The translations under genes and the position numbers were made by a program. A stretch of 64,000 bases of DNA from contig OX579636.1 in the NCBI GenBank assembly GCA_951230915.1, positions 5,099,001 through 5,163,000 of the forward strand, given 5' to 3'. This stretch comes from Antitrichia curtipendula. Its lineage: Eukaryota > Streptophyta > Bryopsida > Hypnales > Leucodontaceae. Of the stretch, positions 25,011-37,042 are shown piece by piece. The notes below the pieces were generated by a model. The model worked only from the letters and a program-made list of their open reading frames with translations. It searched no databases and had not been told where the DNA came from. How positions within the stretch are numbered: position 1 is the first letter of the stretch; the number at the start of each line of letters is the position of its first letter.

Positions 25011-25289
25011 CCGCAAAGAACACATACTCCCAGAAAAGAGTTGTTCCGTAAGCCCTACCTCAAGAAGCGATCTCAACACCTCGCGCAAAAATCTCAATCC
25101 TCCCAATGAAGAAACGCGAGTTTTCTCTCCTCCGTGTGCCGCAAGCCAAATCCTTAAGTTCTGTGATTTCGAAATGATTATGGCCAAAAGACAAAACATG
25201 GCTCTTCAAGAATGTTATAAACAGAAACCCACACGCTCTAGAAACCCCCTCCCCATTCAACCGCAGAATCCCGACGTCGTCGGACGTGA

Positions 25290-25325
25290 CCAGCCGCAAC
25301 CAGCCGCAACCAGCCGTAACCGGAC
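25290..25325. repeat. Short tandem repeat CAGCCGCAACC
   Basis: Three 11-bp units with one change (CAGCCGCAACC, CAGCCGCAACC, CAGCCGTAACC) in the GC-rich region upstream of the GH28 gene. Confidence 0.85.
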
Positions 25326-25784
25326 GGAGCTTGCTCTCTATAACGGTGCGTGCCGAATTCATAGAACTCCGCCACGGTATGAAGCCACCCCGCCCAATTG
25401 TGGGTTTCAAACAACTGAATGCGACCGACGGGCATTTGGTTCTTGGGAGGCAAAAGCAATGCCAGCACCACTCTCCCTTTTCTTTTCATTTCGAATTCTT
25501 CTCCTTTCAGTTCCTTATGCTTACAGCTCTTGTGTTGATCGTTTGTTGCAGCATAGTTTGGAAAATTGCAGTGCAGATGCTAAGGTCCGACACGTGTTCC
25601 CCAGCGTTGCTGAATTTTTCTTAGAATTAGCTTTGTGACGGAATTTTCTTCTCAGTGTTGTGAAATTACGGTACCTCTGTGGGTACCGATTTACTCGGGT
25701 ATGAGAGAATTGTGGTTGTGGGTGTGAGTGTTGTGACAGTGGCGCTGCATGATTCATGGCGCCCGTAGTGGTGGGAAGCGACAT

Positions 25785-26000
25785 TATCTCGAGGTCCCCC
25801 TGGGAAAATCCTGAATTTTTTTAATTTTCCATGCATGAATTTTTTTTAGCAAACTCTGAGTTCGTATTTGCAATGAGAGGCCCCAAAGGAGCTAGGGGCT
25901 ACAGAAAATAGATTTTACACGGCACAAAATAGGGGGCTTTTCCTTATATGCACCCCTGGATGGACTTTGGCAAGATGAGCGAGGGGGACAATTCACCCCG
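25785..26000. mobile_element. GGGGTG-family MITE, copy 1, left end worn
   Basis: Matches the copies at 63491 and 63794 over CCTGAATTTTTTTA, TTTTCCATGCATGA, GAGGCCCCAAA and ACACGGCACAAAATAGGGG. The right end reads GAGCGAGGGGGACAATTCAC followed by CCC, the family's inverted terminus; the left terminus has decayed. Confidence 0.6.
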
Positions 26001-26019
26001 GCCAGCGTGGAGGGTGCGG

Positions 26020-26910
26020 TATTTTCAACCTTATGCTGGAATTCAAGCTTAGAATGAGATTAACCTTGGAATGACTTGGGGGTGATTCTAGAAATCATGC
26101 ATTGTGTAACTGTGAGAGTTATTGGAATTTAAAAATTCCAAAAGTACTCATTGGAAGTTAAGCTATTGTAGATGTTATCCACTTTCCACAAAAAATTCCA
26201 AGGATGAATATTTGTAGTTCTCTTCTACAATGGAGAATTCATCAAACAGTTATTGTCCATGCTGTCCTTCTCGGGTTAATAATGTTATGACACATGAGAC
26301 TAATAAGGTTTTTTGTATAGTGGGAAGCCTCCCTACAAAGGCCTCCCGTGATGTGAGGGCCCAAGCCTTAAGAGGAGGATGGAGCTTGAGCCTGAAGGTC
26401 AAGGCCCTCTCATCGCAAGAGGCTTGAGGAGGGAGGGCTCCCGCTTCGTTAAGCACATGTAATTTTGAGATATCATGCCCTAGCACAAAAAATTTCAGAT
26501 CTTGTGCCTTGCATTGGAATGGGGACATTGTGGTCTGTAATGAGTAGTAGTTTGTAAAGAAACCTGGCTACATAGTGCTTAATGTCCTTTTCAAGGTTGA
26601 GACTAATAAGGTTATGATCCATGTCTTGAAGTAGCAAGCAAGAAAGTAAGAAGTAGTGAATGGAAAAGTAATTTTTGAATGATTGGAATTAGAAGACTCC
26701 AGACAATGGCTATTGGTCAAGTGCACTTTTTGACTCCCACAATTCACAATAATTTCAATTTTGGAAATAAAACTCTGAAAATTTTGCTATCCCTATATTT
26801 CCAATCTTCCTACATAGAAAAAATTTCCACCACCTCATACTCCTTACCATCTACTCCAAAATCACTTAAATAATTGACTATTGGTGCTTCTACCTTACTA
26901 TCATTTCTTT
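26020..26910. repeat. Dispersed repeat, copy 1, split by about 500 bp
   Basis: 26020-26065 and 26586-26910 are about 80% alike to 61755-62130 (for example TTTCCACCACCTCATACTCC and TTCACAATAATTTCAATTTT). The intervening stretch includes a GC-rich hairpin (26322-26442) and has no counterpart in the second copy, so it may be an insertion. Confidence 0.6.
26322..26442. repeat. GC-rich imperfect hairpin, 121 bp
   Basis: The left arm begins GGGAAGCCTCCCT and the right arm, reversed, begins GGGAGCCCTCCCT; both run to GAGGGCC about 40 bases in. The central part is about 40 bases. It could fold as RNA, or be a small foldback element. Confidence 0.6.
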
Positions 26911-26941
26911 TCTCTTCAATTTTTTTGATTGGATTTTTTAG

Positions 26942-27510
26942 TTAACCCCTAAAGTCCCAAAGTCCCTACAAGGGACTCTTGGGATTTTTGGTAGGCTTTC
27001 GTGATTTTGATTTTTGACATGATTTTTTGAAACTTTTTTTGAAGATAGAAAACTAGGTTAGCTTTTGGAGAATATAATATATATTTCAATCGATACCTAG
27101 GAGCAAAAGTTATGCCACCCTAAGTCTAAAAAGCAATTTGAGGAGTAGCCCAAAAAAAATCACAAAAAATTGAATTTTTTTCTCAAAGATCATATTTTTG
27201 TCTACATTTGAAGCTTTGAATCATTCTATTTGGACTAATGATGAGAATTATGGACAATCTTGTTTTCTGGGCAATTAAAGCATCTTCTTAAAAAAAATTG
27301 TTTTCTTCACTTTAAATGCAAATATCTTGTAATTTATGTTGTCAAAGTTTTTGAAACTTCTTCCATGCATTTTTATACTAATCTAGTTTAGGATTCTATA
27401 GTTAGATATGCAAAAAATATTCATTAAAATTTTTTTTTGCTCTTTGCCATAAAAATGGCAGTTTTGAGTGTTTTTTGATGGAAATAAGGCCTTAGGACTT
27501 TAGGGGTTAA
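26942..27510. mobile_element. TTAA-flanked inverted-repeat element, copy B (561 bp)
   Basis: TTAA at 26942-26945, then CCCCTAAAGTCCCAAAG; the right end reversed is CCCCTAAAGTCCTAAGG, then TTAA at 27507-27510. The inverted repeat is 12 perfect bases. The interior shares GCAAAAGTTATGCC.CCCT, ACTTTAAATGCAAATATCTTG and CTTCTTCCATGCA with copy A. Confidence 0.8.
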
Positions 27511-27622
27511 TTAAATAATGTGGTGCCCATAATGAACTCTTGGTGAAAGCTTGCTATAGGGGATTAATCCTTGCCCAAATCATTGACTGTTTCAATGATG
27601 CAGGTGATCATCATGATTCAAC

Positions 27623-28158
27623 TTAACCCCTAAGCACTCAAACGACCATTTTATGGTCGGGCAGATTTTTCGGGCAGAAAAAAACTTTTTTCAATTTTTT
27701 TTATTTTTTTATTTTTTAAAATATTGGATTGTCTTTCAATATTTATATTCAAAACTAAGATCGCTACAGTCAAACAAAAACTATAAGAGAAATAGCACAA
27801 AGAGTCTAGTATTGCCTAGTGTTGAAAAACTTACTATTTGGGGAAAGTGTTGGTGTTTTCATTACTAGATCTTATGCATTTTTTTACAAATCAATAGAAA
27901 CCACAATTTTGACCAATCAAAAAAAAAATTCAATTGCTAAAGATAGAAATTATATTTTTGGTGAATTTTTGAAGTTATATCTTCAAAATTCATTTGAAGA
28001 GAATCTAAGAATAATTTTATAATTTTGACCATACGGATATTTTCTTCTTTTTGTGCTTCACATTGTCTATTTTAATGCAAACTTCAAAAAAATTGTAGAA
28101 CTTATATTTTATAACACATTTGTGTTTTGTCCAAACCCCTTGGGCTTTTAGGGGTTAA
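27623..28158. mobile_element. TTAA-flanked inverted-repeat element, copy C (528 bp)
   Basis: TTAA at 27623-27626, then CCCCTAAGCACTCAAACG; the right end reversed is CCCCTAAAAGCCCAAGGGG, then TTAA at 28155-28158. Its interior diverges from A and B. It lies only 112 bp from copy B. Confidence 0.72.
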
Positions 28159-28159
28159 G

Positions 28160-30803
28160 GAAGGCAATCGATTCTGGATCAGCCCCCATTCATTACAAAA
28201 AATTTGAACCCTGTAGAGGGTTGTTTGATTTTCATTTTTGGCACTTCCATGGTGCAAACCTAAAAAAATAAAAATTTGAAATATTTTTTTTGAAATTATT
28301 AGTTTTTGAAATCATCAATCTAACATGGCACTATATATATATGTTTTATTTTATTTTTATTTTATTTTTTATTTTTTTATTTTTTTATTTATTTTTCCTA
28401 TATTTTCTTGTAATTACATTGCTGCCATTTAGGGCTAAAGTTTTTTCTAATGTTGGCAATGTAGATTGTTCTCTTTCCATATAGAAAATAATGAACAATG
28501 ATAAATTATGGCACAATTCCCAGTGCAATTGTGGCAGATTATGATTGGCTATAAGACTTCTAATATTGCAACTAGCCCTTGTTGGATTTTGCAAACACCC
28601 CTTGGTTGGAAATAAGAAAGTCTATATGACTAGTCTAGGTTGAACATAATCTTTAGCTAAAAAATTTGTAGTAATTATATATTGAGAAATACGAATCTGA
28701 AAAATTATGGTACCTTCTAAATTCTATTTCTACACATGGGAAAAAATTTCCATTGAAGAAATCTGGCCTGCAAATATGTATATTTGTTTAAATGGTAAAA
28801 AATGGGTTGCCTTCTTTAGAACTTGTTGATGAAGCACTCATTTAGTTGTGCTAGAATTTGAAATTAGAATTTATTATGAGCACTTACTTATTAGCTCCAC
28901 CTTGTTTTGTATTATTTGCCTAATAGTTGTCCCTTCTTTTGTTGATATTCAAGTCTAGACTTGAAATGCTAAGAAGTGTAGAGATTATACCTTGAATAGT
29001 TTAAATCTAGTCAACAAAATTGTCAAAGAGTCTGAAACAAAGGGCACAACATTTCACCAAGTCATATGAAAAATGTATCTATTTGCAACCTCTAAATGAT
29101 CAAGGATTTATGGTTTGAAAACGTCAAATTTCATTGACCTAATTATAAAATATAGTTTAGAGTGAATCCAAGCATATATGACCATAATCAATGAAGAATG
29201 TTGCACATATTGGTCAAAAGATCAATAAATATAATTGGATAAAAGATGGTCTCCATATAAATCATAAGGTCCAATGTGGGCTTTAGGGTTCTATAGGGGA
29301 TAGTACAAGTTTCGACCTAAAACTTGTAGCTTATTCTCTTAAAACTACCATTTTCAAGAAACATCTAATCTCTACGTACGTACATCCAACAACAGAAAGA
29401 ATTTGTTGAAGAATAAAAGTGAAGTAATTATACAAGAAGCTCTTGATGCTTTAGGATATCAATATCGTCGGCATTAACTCCACTAAGCAAGTTATGAATT
29501 CTCTCAACTATTGTTGTCAACAAAGCAGCTGCAATCTTATACACATCTTTCTCCGCCATAGGCTTATAAGAATCCATGCCAAATACTCTCCCTCCTTTTT
29601 GCACTTTCATATCTATAGAAACTGAAAAATTAGTTAGAAAACTTTGGAGAAGGGGTACCAAGAAGACGATCAAACCATATCTATTTTGAAACAAAGAAGA
29701 TATGTTTTGAAAGTTATTGTAATCAAAACTTAACTTTCAAAGAAGACTACTTTATTTTTAGCTTGGGCATTTAATCGAGGGTTAAGATTGTAAGTTCTCC
29801 ATATTCTTGCAAGGGGGCTAATATGTTAAAATAGACTTGCAATTGGCCCAATTAGTAGGAGCGTGCATATAAGAGCTCCCCAACAAGCAACCAACTATGC
29901 GGATAGCCGTGGTAGCATATGACAATGTCATCAACAACCCAAGACTATGACGTTGGTGCTTCCACAAAATAGTAGTACCACAACAATTGCATGAATACTC
30001 AACTTAGATTTTATTTACAATAGAATGTTGCTTGAATTTGCAAATTCAATTGCAAGTGAATGGGGAAGCTACTCTTTGGATCCCAAGACAAACAAATGAA
30101 ATCTACAAAGAAATGATCATCATGGTTTGAGAATAAATTTATCTCGTGAAAATGTGGATCTTTTGCAAGAGATTCCTAAAAAATGAATCATTTCAACTTC
30201 CTCATGTTGGGCTTGCTTTTAATCTTTTTTATACATCATGAATTCATTCACAAAGACTTCAAATCTATCATGGAGACAACACAAGTATGATACTCTTAAC
30301 TCCAAATACAATACATTAAAAATTTGTTGTCAACAATTGAATTTGACAAATGGACATTTGACTCTTAGATGGCCTTCCTATTTGTGTAATGTAACAATTT
30401 CTACCACTTATGGTCAATGTCTTACATTTACACTTAATTTTTTTAATATATACACTATCAATACAGTGGCACAATTTCAGTCAACCGCCCTTCATTATAG
30501 ATTTTCTTGACTATGTTGACTTTATCATCCACCTAAAATATTTTTCCACTCAAGCTTTTCTATCCTAACGTGACATTGACTTTTCCCATTAGGATGCTCA
30601 TCAATGTTGATTAGGACGCGTTCTAATGCATCAAGACTCATGTCAACAAAAAAAATATTTTTTTGATGGCTTCAACAACTTGTCTATCAATATGGACAAA
30701 CAAGTCGTCATTTGATTGTCCAGGCCATCCAAAAATTTATTTATTTATTTAATTTTTGACAGCTTGTACTTGTCCGTCATCTAAGACAGACATGACATCC
30801 CAA

Positions 30804-30854
<51 letters not shown>

Positions 30855-31560
30855 AAATCTTGATGGATGCTAGAATTGAATCTTGACATTTTGTCAATTT
30901 GATGAATGTCACTAAGAACTTCTATCAATCTTCTGTGGATGAAAATATGGGGTTCTTCTATAATCTCTAATGGAAAATGTCAATCATAGAGAAAGTAGAA
31001 TGCACAAAAAAGAAATTGAGGCTCATAGAGAAAAATTTAACTTTTCTTCTTGATGTTACAATACCTTTCTTGGGTAGGTTTGAACTGCCATTGAGAGTGA
31101 TGAATATCAAAATTTGGAATGATTTTGTGTATGTTAAATGAATAGAAAAATAAACTTTGGATGAATATTTGTCTTACGAATGACAATATGCACAATATTA
31201 GATGAATTGCATTGGCAATATTGGATGGATGACGTGGATATTATGTGGATGAAAAAATTTGAATGAATTTTTGTATGAACTTTTTGTATGAAATTTTGGA
31301 ATGAACATATGAAATTAGAGATGCAGTTTGTGAAAAATAATTAAATGACAAAACAAAATTCTTTTATTGACACGGCAAGGGCGCATGTGAAGAAAAACTT
31401 AAAATACTAATCTTGCTAACTACACTATTTTCACACTAGATGTCACAAGCACTTGAATCTCAAATTTTTGACTACTCCCATATATCAAATCCGAAGGAGC
31501 ATCTAGCATAGGGTTAGCAAATTTTAACATCCAAGGCAAAATCACATCCATTTTCTAAAC
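28160..31560. other. Intergenic, no gene recognised; (TA)n at 30808-30849
   Basis: AT-rich and low-complexity, including T/A runs at 28341-28395 and a TA dinucleotide tract of about 20 units. A minus-strand frame at 29428-29694 (ending VNADDIDILKHQELLV) has normal-looking composition but matches no family I know. Confidence 0.6.
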
Positions 31561-31773
31561 ATCCAGATATTCAGATGTCCAAAAAATAGGGACGTTGCGT
31601 CACCATGTGTCGTCCGCCATCAGATTTAGTGTAATAGGTAGATGACTACAAAAGCAAACAACGGACAAGGGACAACTAACTACAAATAGCGAACAAGCAA
31701 TTGCCATCTATGGACAACGGACGGCCAACTGCAAATAATATACTGAAAAGTGGCAGTAACTACCAATCCAATT

Positions 31774-31869
31774 TTTGAGCCACTGCGACAGCTCATTCCA
31801 GCAGAAGACGTGTCCACATGTGGTGGCCACGGGATCCACCAACCTGCCATGACAAATATTACATATGAA
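31774..31869 (-). pseudogene. RING-finger gene fragment (RMA/RNF5-like)
   Basis: Minus-strand residues FICNICHGRLVDPVATTCGH continue into VFCWNELSQWLK. This is the RING core of RMA-type E3 ligases (C-x2-C, CGH-x-FC-W), which anchor in the ER membrane. The WPC cysteine expected after FCW is replaced by Asn-Glu, and nothing recognisable follows. It sits in a stretch with GTCCGTC/GACGGAC words and foldbacks, so it looks like a host exon captured by a transposable element and then decayed. Confidence 0.65.
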
Positions 31870-32045
31870 TGACATCTTGGAAAAGACGTTGGATCTAAAG
31901 TACTTGCGCCAAGGTAGGCCAAGGCAGTGAACGCGTGAAGGCATGCTTGCCAAGGCAGTGAACCCCGTATTGTGCTCTATCTGTTCCACTCCCTCAATTT
32001 ATAATTTGCAGAATTCATTAACTGCAATGCTATCAAATTGTGCTG

Positions 32046-32152
32046 GAAAAAAAATTAATTTTTAATTCACCCACCCTTCCCCCCAAAATTAAAATGTTAA
32101 AACTTTTGGAGATGGGGGAGGAGGGGGTGAATTAAAAACTATTTTTTTTGAA
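32046..32152. repeat. Inverted repeat, 36-nt arms
   Basis: The left arm has TTTTTAATTCACCCACCC and the right arm, reversed, has TTTTTAATTCACCCCCTC, with a loop of about 30 bases and T/A runs at the base. Confidence 0.75.
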
Positions 32153-32281
32153 AATGGTGCATAGTTATCACAATGTACTGGAAAGTGGCAGTAACTGCCA
32201 ATCCAATTTTTGACATGCGGCAGACGTGCTGGAGGACCCCGTCTGTCATCTGTTGTCCACCACTCCACCAAGCCGTCTGCC

Positions 32282-32677
32282 ATAAAACGCAGAAATTGTG
32301 CTGAAAGTAGATTTTCAGACTTCATTTTAGCATAGTAGGATATCTTTTTTCAAGAAACTTTGAACTAGAAAAAGGTTGATTATCAAGCTAAGTTTTATCT
32401 CTAAAAATCCATTTTAGGTTTTGACACTTCAACTAAAAGTTATGAACAAATTTCAGAGAGGGTTGGAAGGACATTTTTTGGGACATTTTCAAACACCCTT
32501 GCTGAAATCTGTCTATAACTTTTAGTTGAAGTATCAAAACCTAAAACGGATTTTTAGAGATAAAACTTAGCTTGATAACCAACCTTTTTTATTTCAAATT
32601 TTTTTGAAAAAAATTATTCTATTATGCTAAAATGAGGTTTGAAAATCTACTTTCAGCACAATTCTTGCATTTTACGG
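32282..32677. repeat. Foldback of 396 bp with arms of about 180 bp
   Basis: 32282-32464 and 32497-32677 are inverted copies. Shared words include ATTGTGCTGAAAGTAGATTT, AAGCTAAGTTTTATCTCTAA, AATCC.TTTTAGGTTTTGA and CTTCAACTAAAAGTTAT. The loop is only about 32 bases. The right arm is followed by a cluster of GTCCG words (32695-32845). Confidence 0.85.
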
Positions 32678-32694
32678 GGGACAAAGGAAGGCCA

Positions 32695-32845
32695 ACTATG
32701 GACGGTGGACATATTGGCGGACCTCGTCCGCCCAACAACTACTTGCATGTCCGTCTACCTGTCAACCATGTCCGTCCGATGACTACTTGCTCGTCCGCCC
32801 AGTTGTCCACCCCGTCCGCTCAACGACTACTTGCTTGTCCACCTT
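32695..32845. repeat. Cluster of GTCCG(T/C)C words
   Basis: Repeated CTCGTCCGCCC, ATGTCCGTC and ACGACTACTTGC.TGTCC words. Such arrays often lie just inside the ends of transposons. A sparser cluster lies at 31600-31700 on the other side of the RING fragment. Element ends were not found. Confidence 0.5.
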
Positions 32846-32989
32846 TGCTAAAACAATGGATTTTGAAAAGCACACATTTGCCTTCCAACATTGCTATTCA
32901 ATGCTACAAGCATCCAATGTAGCATTAATGTATGCAGGAAAGGATAATTTAAGTTATTCTTCCATAAATTTAAACTTGTAGTCTAAATG

Positions 32990-34870
32990 CTAAATCCTAT
33001 ACCCTAAACCCTAAATTCTGAACCTTACATTAGTTCCAAAAAACATTGGTGCAATGTGTGGAATATATTTGACCTTCAATTCTTTTTAAATGTCATTATC
33101 ATAATGTACTATATATGAACCTCACAGCCTTATTCATTTATGTTTCTAATGTGTTGCTTTTTTTCTTCATCATTTATTAGGTGCCAATGTACAAATGTGG
33201 AACATGCAATTATAACCATAATAATTTTCTTAAGTTTTTTTATAAAATGCATTGATAGTTTGAAACACCAAAAATATACATAGTACAAGCAATTGTATTA
33301 TTTTTGTTATTCTTTCAAAGGGTGCTACTAAAAATGTTGTAAACACTTTAATATAATTTAAAGTAATTTAAGGTAGCCCAATATCAAATATTGCATTCAT
33401 ACAACAAAAAATTAATTGAAGTTACTTTCCTACACCTTTCTACAAATATTTACATCCAAAATTATAAATCCTCAACAATATATCTCGTACGAAGAATATT
33501 GGTGCTTTGGTAGTGAAGCATGTGATTGATTTTCAAATATGATGCCCCCTTGTGTACGACAATTATGGACCTCATTTATGTACATTTGTAATGTACTTCT
33601 ACATCAAAAATGATATCATCAATTCATGTTGTTGTAATATACACTTGTGGAATGTGTAATTTTGATTTGAAGGATTTCTCTAAATCTAGGTTTAAGCCTT
33701 AGGGTGCATGCCAAATTGAAAGGATCAATATTATTATACTACAACTGTACAAGCAATTTTATAATTTTATTAGATGGAGCTATATTGGAGAAATGGAGAA
33801 TCACTCATATCCATGTGAATTTTTTTAGGACCAAATATATATATTATGTAATATTTATTGATTTTTCAAAACAACTGCATTCTAGTGCTTTAAAGGGGAA
33901 TATGAATTTCATTGGAGTAAATCAATAGATTTTCATTGAACAAAGAAAAATGCTTGAATGCTTGTAATCTAAGTAATGATAGCATTGAATATCATTCACA
34001 TAAATAATTAATATTTGTATTTTGAAATATGTTATCATGGTGAATTTTATGAGACTATTTAAAGGTCTAGATAGAACATTGGATTTATAATGTGGACTTT
34101 TGGAAGGATTGAATGATTCTTGGTCCAAAACTAGTTTATGACTTTCTTGATTGTGGATCATTTTAAGAATCAAGAATGGGTATGTTGGTCATACTACTTA
34201 CCACAATAAGTGACTCATTCTACCTTGGGCAATGAGCATGCATTATGAATTTTCTCAAAATTTTACAGCACATGTTTTAACATGTATTAATGTCATTACA
34301 CCTAATTTTGACATTTAAAACAACGTTATATTCTAAAATCGTACACAATGTCACTTTGTAGTGTATGTACCTTAAAACTAACAATTGGGTCAAGTATGTC
34401 ATACTTTAATGATTACAAGTAGGTTTCATCTTAAGAAATATTTTTTTAACTTCACAAAAGAATTTCATTATTATTGTCAATTGATTAGACTAAAAAGATT
34501 TCAATACTACTATCAACTATAAGACCAAAAAAATTAGCGTAAATAGAATTATAAATGTATGCCACGAACTTATAGCCAAAAAAATGTGGTAACAATAAAA
34601 AATAGTGCATGTGCATATGATTTTATAGAAAGTTACATAATCTACAATCTTCAAGATTACAATATTGATTGAATTGAAAGAGGGAAAACTATATGGTCAA
34701 ACTTTTAGTAGTATAATACTAATCAAACATACTAAGGCTTTGATAATACAATTGCGAGCAAGCCTCCCGTCTTACTGAATAATGACCAACTCAATCCTTT
34801 TAGATGAAGATAAAGACTCCGAAAAAAATGAACATTACAAGAATTAAAATAATGTCCAACACCCAATATT
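32990..34870. other. Intergenic, nothing recognised
   Basis: AT-rich sequence with telomere-like CCCTAAACCCTAAA at about 33001-33014 and no coding signal. Confidence 0.6.
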
Positions 34871-34880
34871 TGGAGGAGTC

Positions 34881-35155
34881 CCACTATTGGAATTTTTATT
34901 TAAATTAGGCCCATGATATACCATTGAAAATCTCTCAACAATATCTTTCTAGTGGTATATTATGAGGCACAAAATAGCTGACATTCAGGTGGACGGTTGG
35001 ACAGGCAAACGATTGAGCGAACGACTAGGCAAACCTCAATCTTTGTAGGGGTCCCCTTGCCGGAGTTTTTCTCCAAATTGAGTGCATAATATACCATTAA
35101 AAAGATTTCAACAATACCTTTCCAATGATATATTATGAGGTACACAATAGCTGAC
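34881..35155. repeat. Direct repeat, two units of about 104 bp
   Basis: 34881-34983 and 35052-35155 share ATATACCATT, TTTCAACAATA or TCTCAACAATA, GATATATTATGAGG or GGTATATTATGAGG and AATAGCTGACA. Both are followed by GGACGG-type words. Confidence 0.75.
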
Positions 35156-35691
35156 AAACCAACAGACGGCTGGAGAGGTGGACGAGCGGACGGCTAGACA
35201 AGTGGATAGGTCAAATAGCGTGTCGGACACATGAGGCAGACGAGTCATTGGTTGGGACGGATGGTAGGTTTTGACGAACCTAGCGGATGCTGGGGTTAAG
35301 TAGATTTGCCGTCTGCCCGTTATAATACATAATTTAAATGTCAAAAGAGGTCCCAAAGGGTTGCATTTGTGGACATTGGACATTTGAACATGACTTTGGA
35401 CATCCACACAATCCTGATCTAGCACCATCAAATGCAACACTTTTAAATCCCATCTCCTCAACGCATAATTCAAAACATCAAAGTTGCCAGTGGCCCCCAA
35501 TACAATCATTACAATGACACTTGAGCTGCTCTGAAATCCATCCACTTTCTGAAAATAACATAAACATCACTCACATGAGACATTTATGGTTTAGACAAAT
35601 CTTTAAAATTCCAGTCATGGAATAAGTATAGCTCAACCTTGATTGATTTTCAGATTTTCAGATTTTCAAAATAAATAATCCTCTGGGATAA

Positions 35692-35785
35692 ATGAGATTT
35701 TAGTTCTTGGTTGTTTGAATATTTATCCCATGTGAATATTTATTCGGTGAATGAATATTCAAACATCCAAGAACTAAAATCTCAT
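35692..35785. repeat. Near-perfect hairpin, 35-nt arms, 24-nt loop
   Basis: The left arm 35692-35726 and right arm 35751-35785 pair with only two mismatches (ATGAGATTTTAGTTCTTGG is common to both arms). It could be a small MITE or an RNA hairpin of miRNA-precursor size. Confidence 0.8.
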
Positions 35786-37042
35786 CATTTAATCACAAAA
35801 AAACTTTAAGAAAAATGATCTACTACATATAATAACTATTGAGCATACGTGTCCAACAAGAAATTGATCCACTACCTATAATCTTCTGACTGATCTAGAC
35901 AAGCATTATCTTATGTGCTACTTTCATCTATTGACCACCACCCAAGGAACTTGCAAACAACCAAATTCATCATGTTAAGTCCTTAAAACATAAACCTTTT
36001 TGTACACACATTAAAGTTCGACAACACACATTCAAACATAACCACAATCACAAAATTAAGTAGTTTGGCATGAGCCAGTGAGCAAAAAAGACACAACTAA
36101 ATCCATGTAGTTAAGAAATGACAAGAATAGAAGGACATAGAAAAGCATGTTATGAAGCTCATACATAATCAAAATGCTGCCAAGCATAAACCCATTTGCA
36201 CAAAAAAAAATCATTATTACCAAGAATCTTGGATACATATCATGGTAAGCAAATGTTTGACAAAAAATATAATTTTTGTTTTAGACGTTTCAAACGTTTG
36301 TCTCTGGATTCCAGATCTTCATGCAAGACAAGTAACTTCTTAAGACTTTAGTACACTCAATCACTCATATGAATGCCTGAAGTCTATCTACAACAAGAAT
36401 TTTTTCTAGAACTTGCTGAGAATTGCAAGCGACTCACATGACATAAATCACTAAACCAGGATCTGAAGCTACAAGTACAAATTAATCTATTAGACTAATT
36501 TTAGACCAAAAGACATCATGCTACTTAAAACAATACTACAACTCATAGAATCAAAATAGAACCAAACAAATGAAGGAAATCATTAGAGCTCTAAGACTTG
36601 AGATTAAAATATAAGGAATTCACCTACTAATGATCACGTAAAGCACGTGCAAAAAAAGGGTTTGTTTTAAAATAACACCAGTCCAACTTAAAATTTTCAA
36701 GTGGAACCTACAAAATTAGTAGTATTGAAAATTTTCTGGAACTTGTCTAAGTGATTCCTCCAAAATCAGTCTATGTCAAGAATAAATCAACATCTTTGTA
36801 GAATAAGACTTCACGGAAAACGAAAATTGCACAAAATAGGTTAGAGTGCTCATGAAGATTTCTTCAAAGGTAAAATTATGAACATGAGCATATTGCGCTA
36901 CAGTAATCTTCTCTCAAAGGCATACATTGGATGCTGCACACCGTTGCATAGCTACCACGTCAATCAAATGTCACATGTGTCTAGAAACAACATTTGAGAT
37001 GCTTCTTTAAAATTGGAGGAGAAATAAGATTAGGCCAAAGAC

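Noticed and set aside
24934..25638. 234-codon plus-strand open frame
   Set aside because: Lies over the GH28 leader repeats and GC-rich promoter; composition varies along it and no domain is visible.
29428..29694. Minus-strand frame ending VNADDIDILKHQELLV
   Set aside because: Reads like protein but matches no family I know and no adjoining exons are evident; mentioned only in the spacer entry.
33001..33014. CCCTAAACCCTAAA as an interstitial telomere
   Set aside because: Only two units; too short to call.
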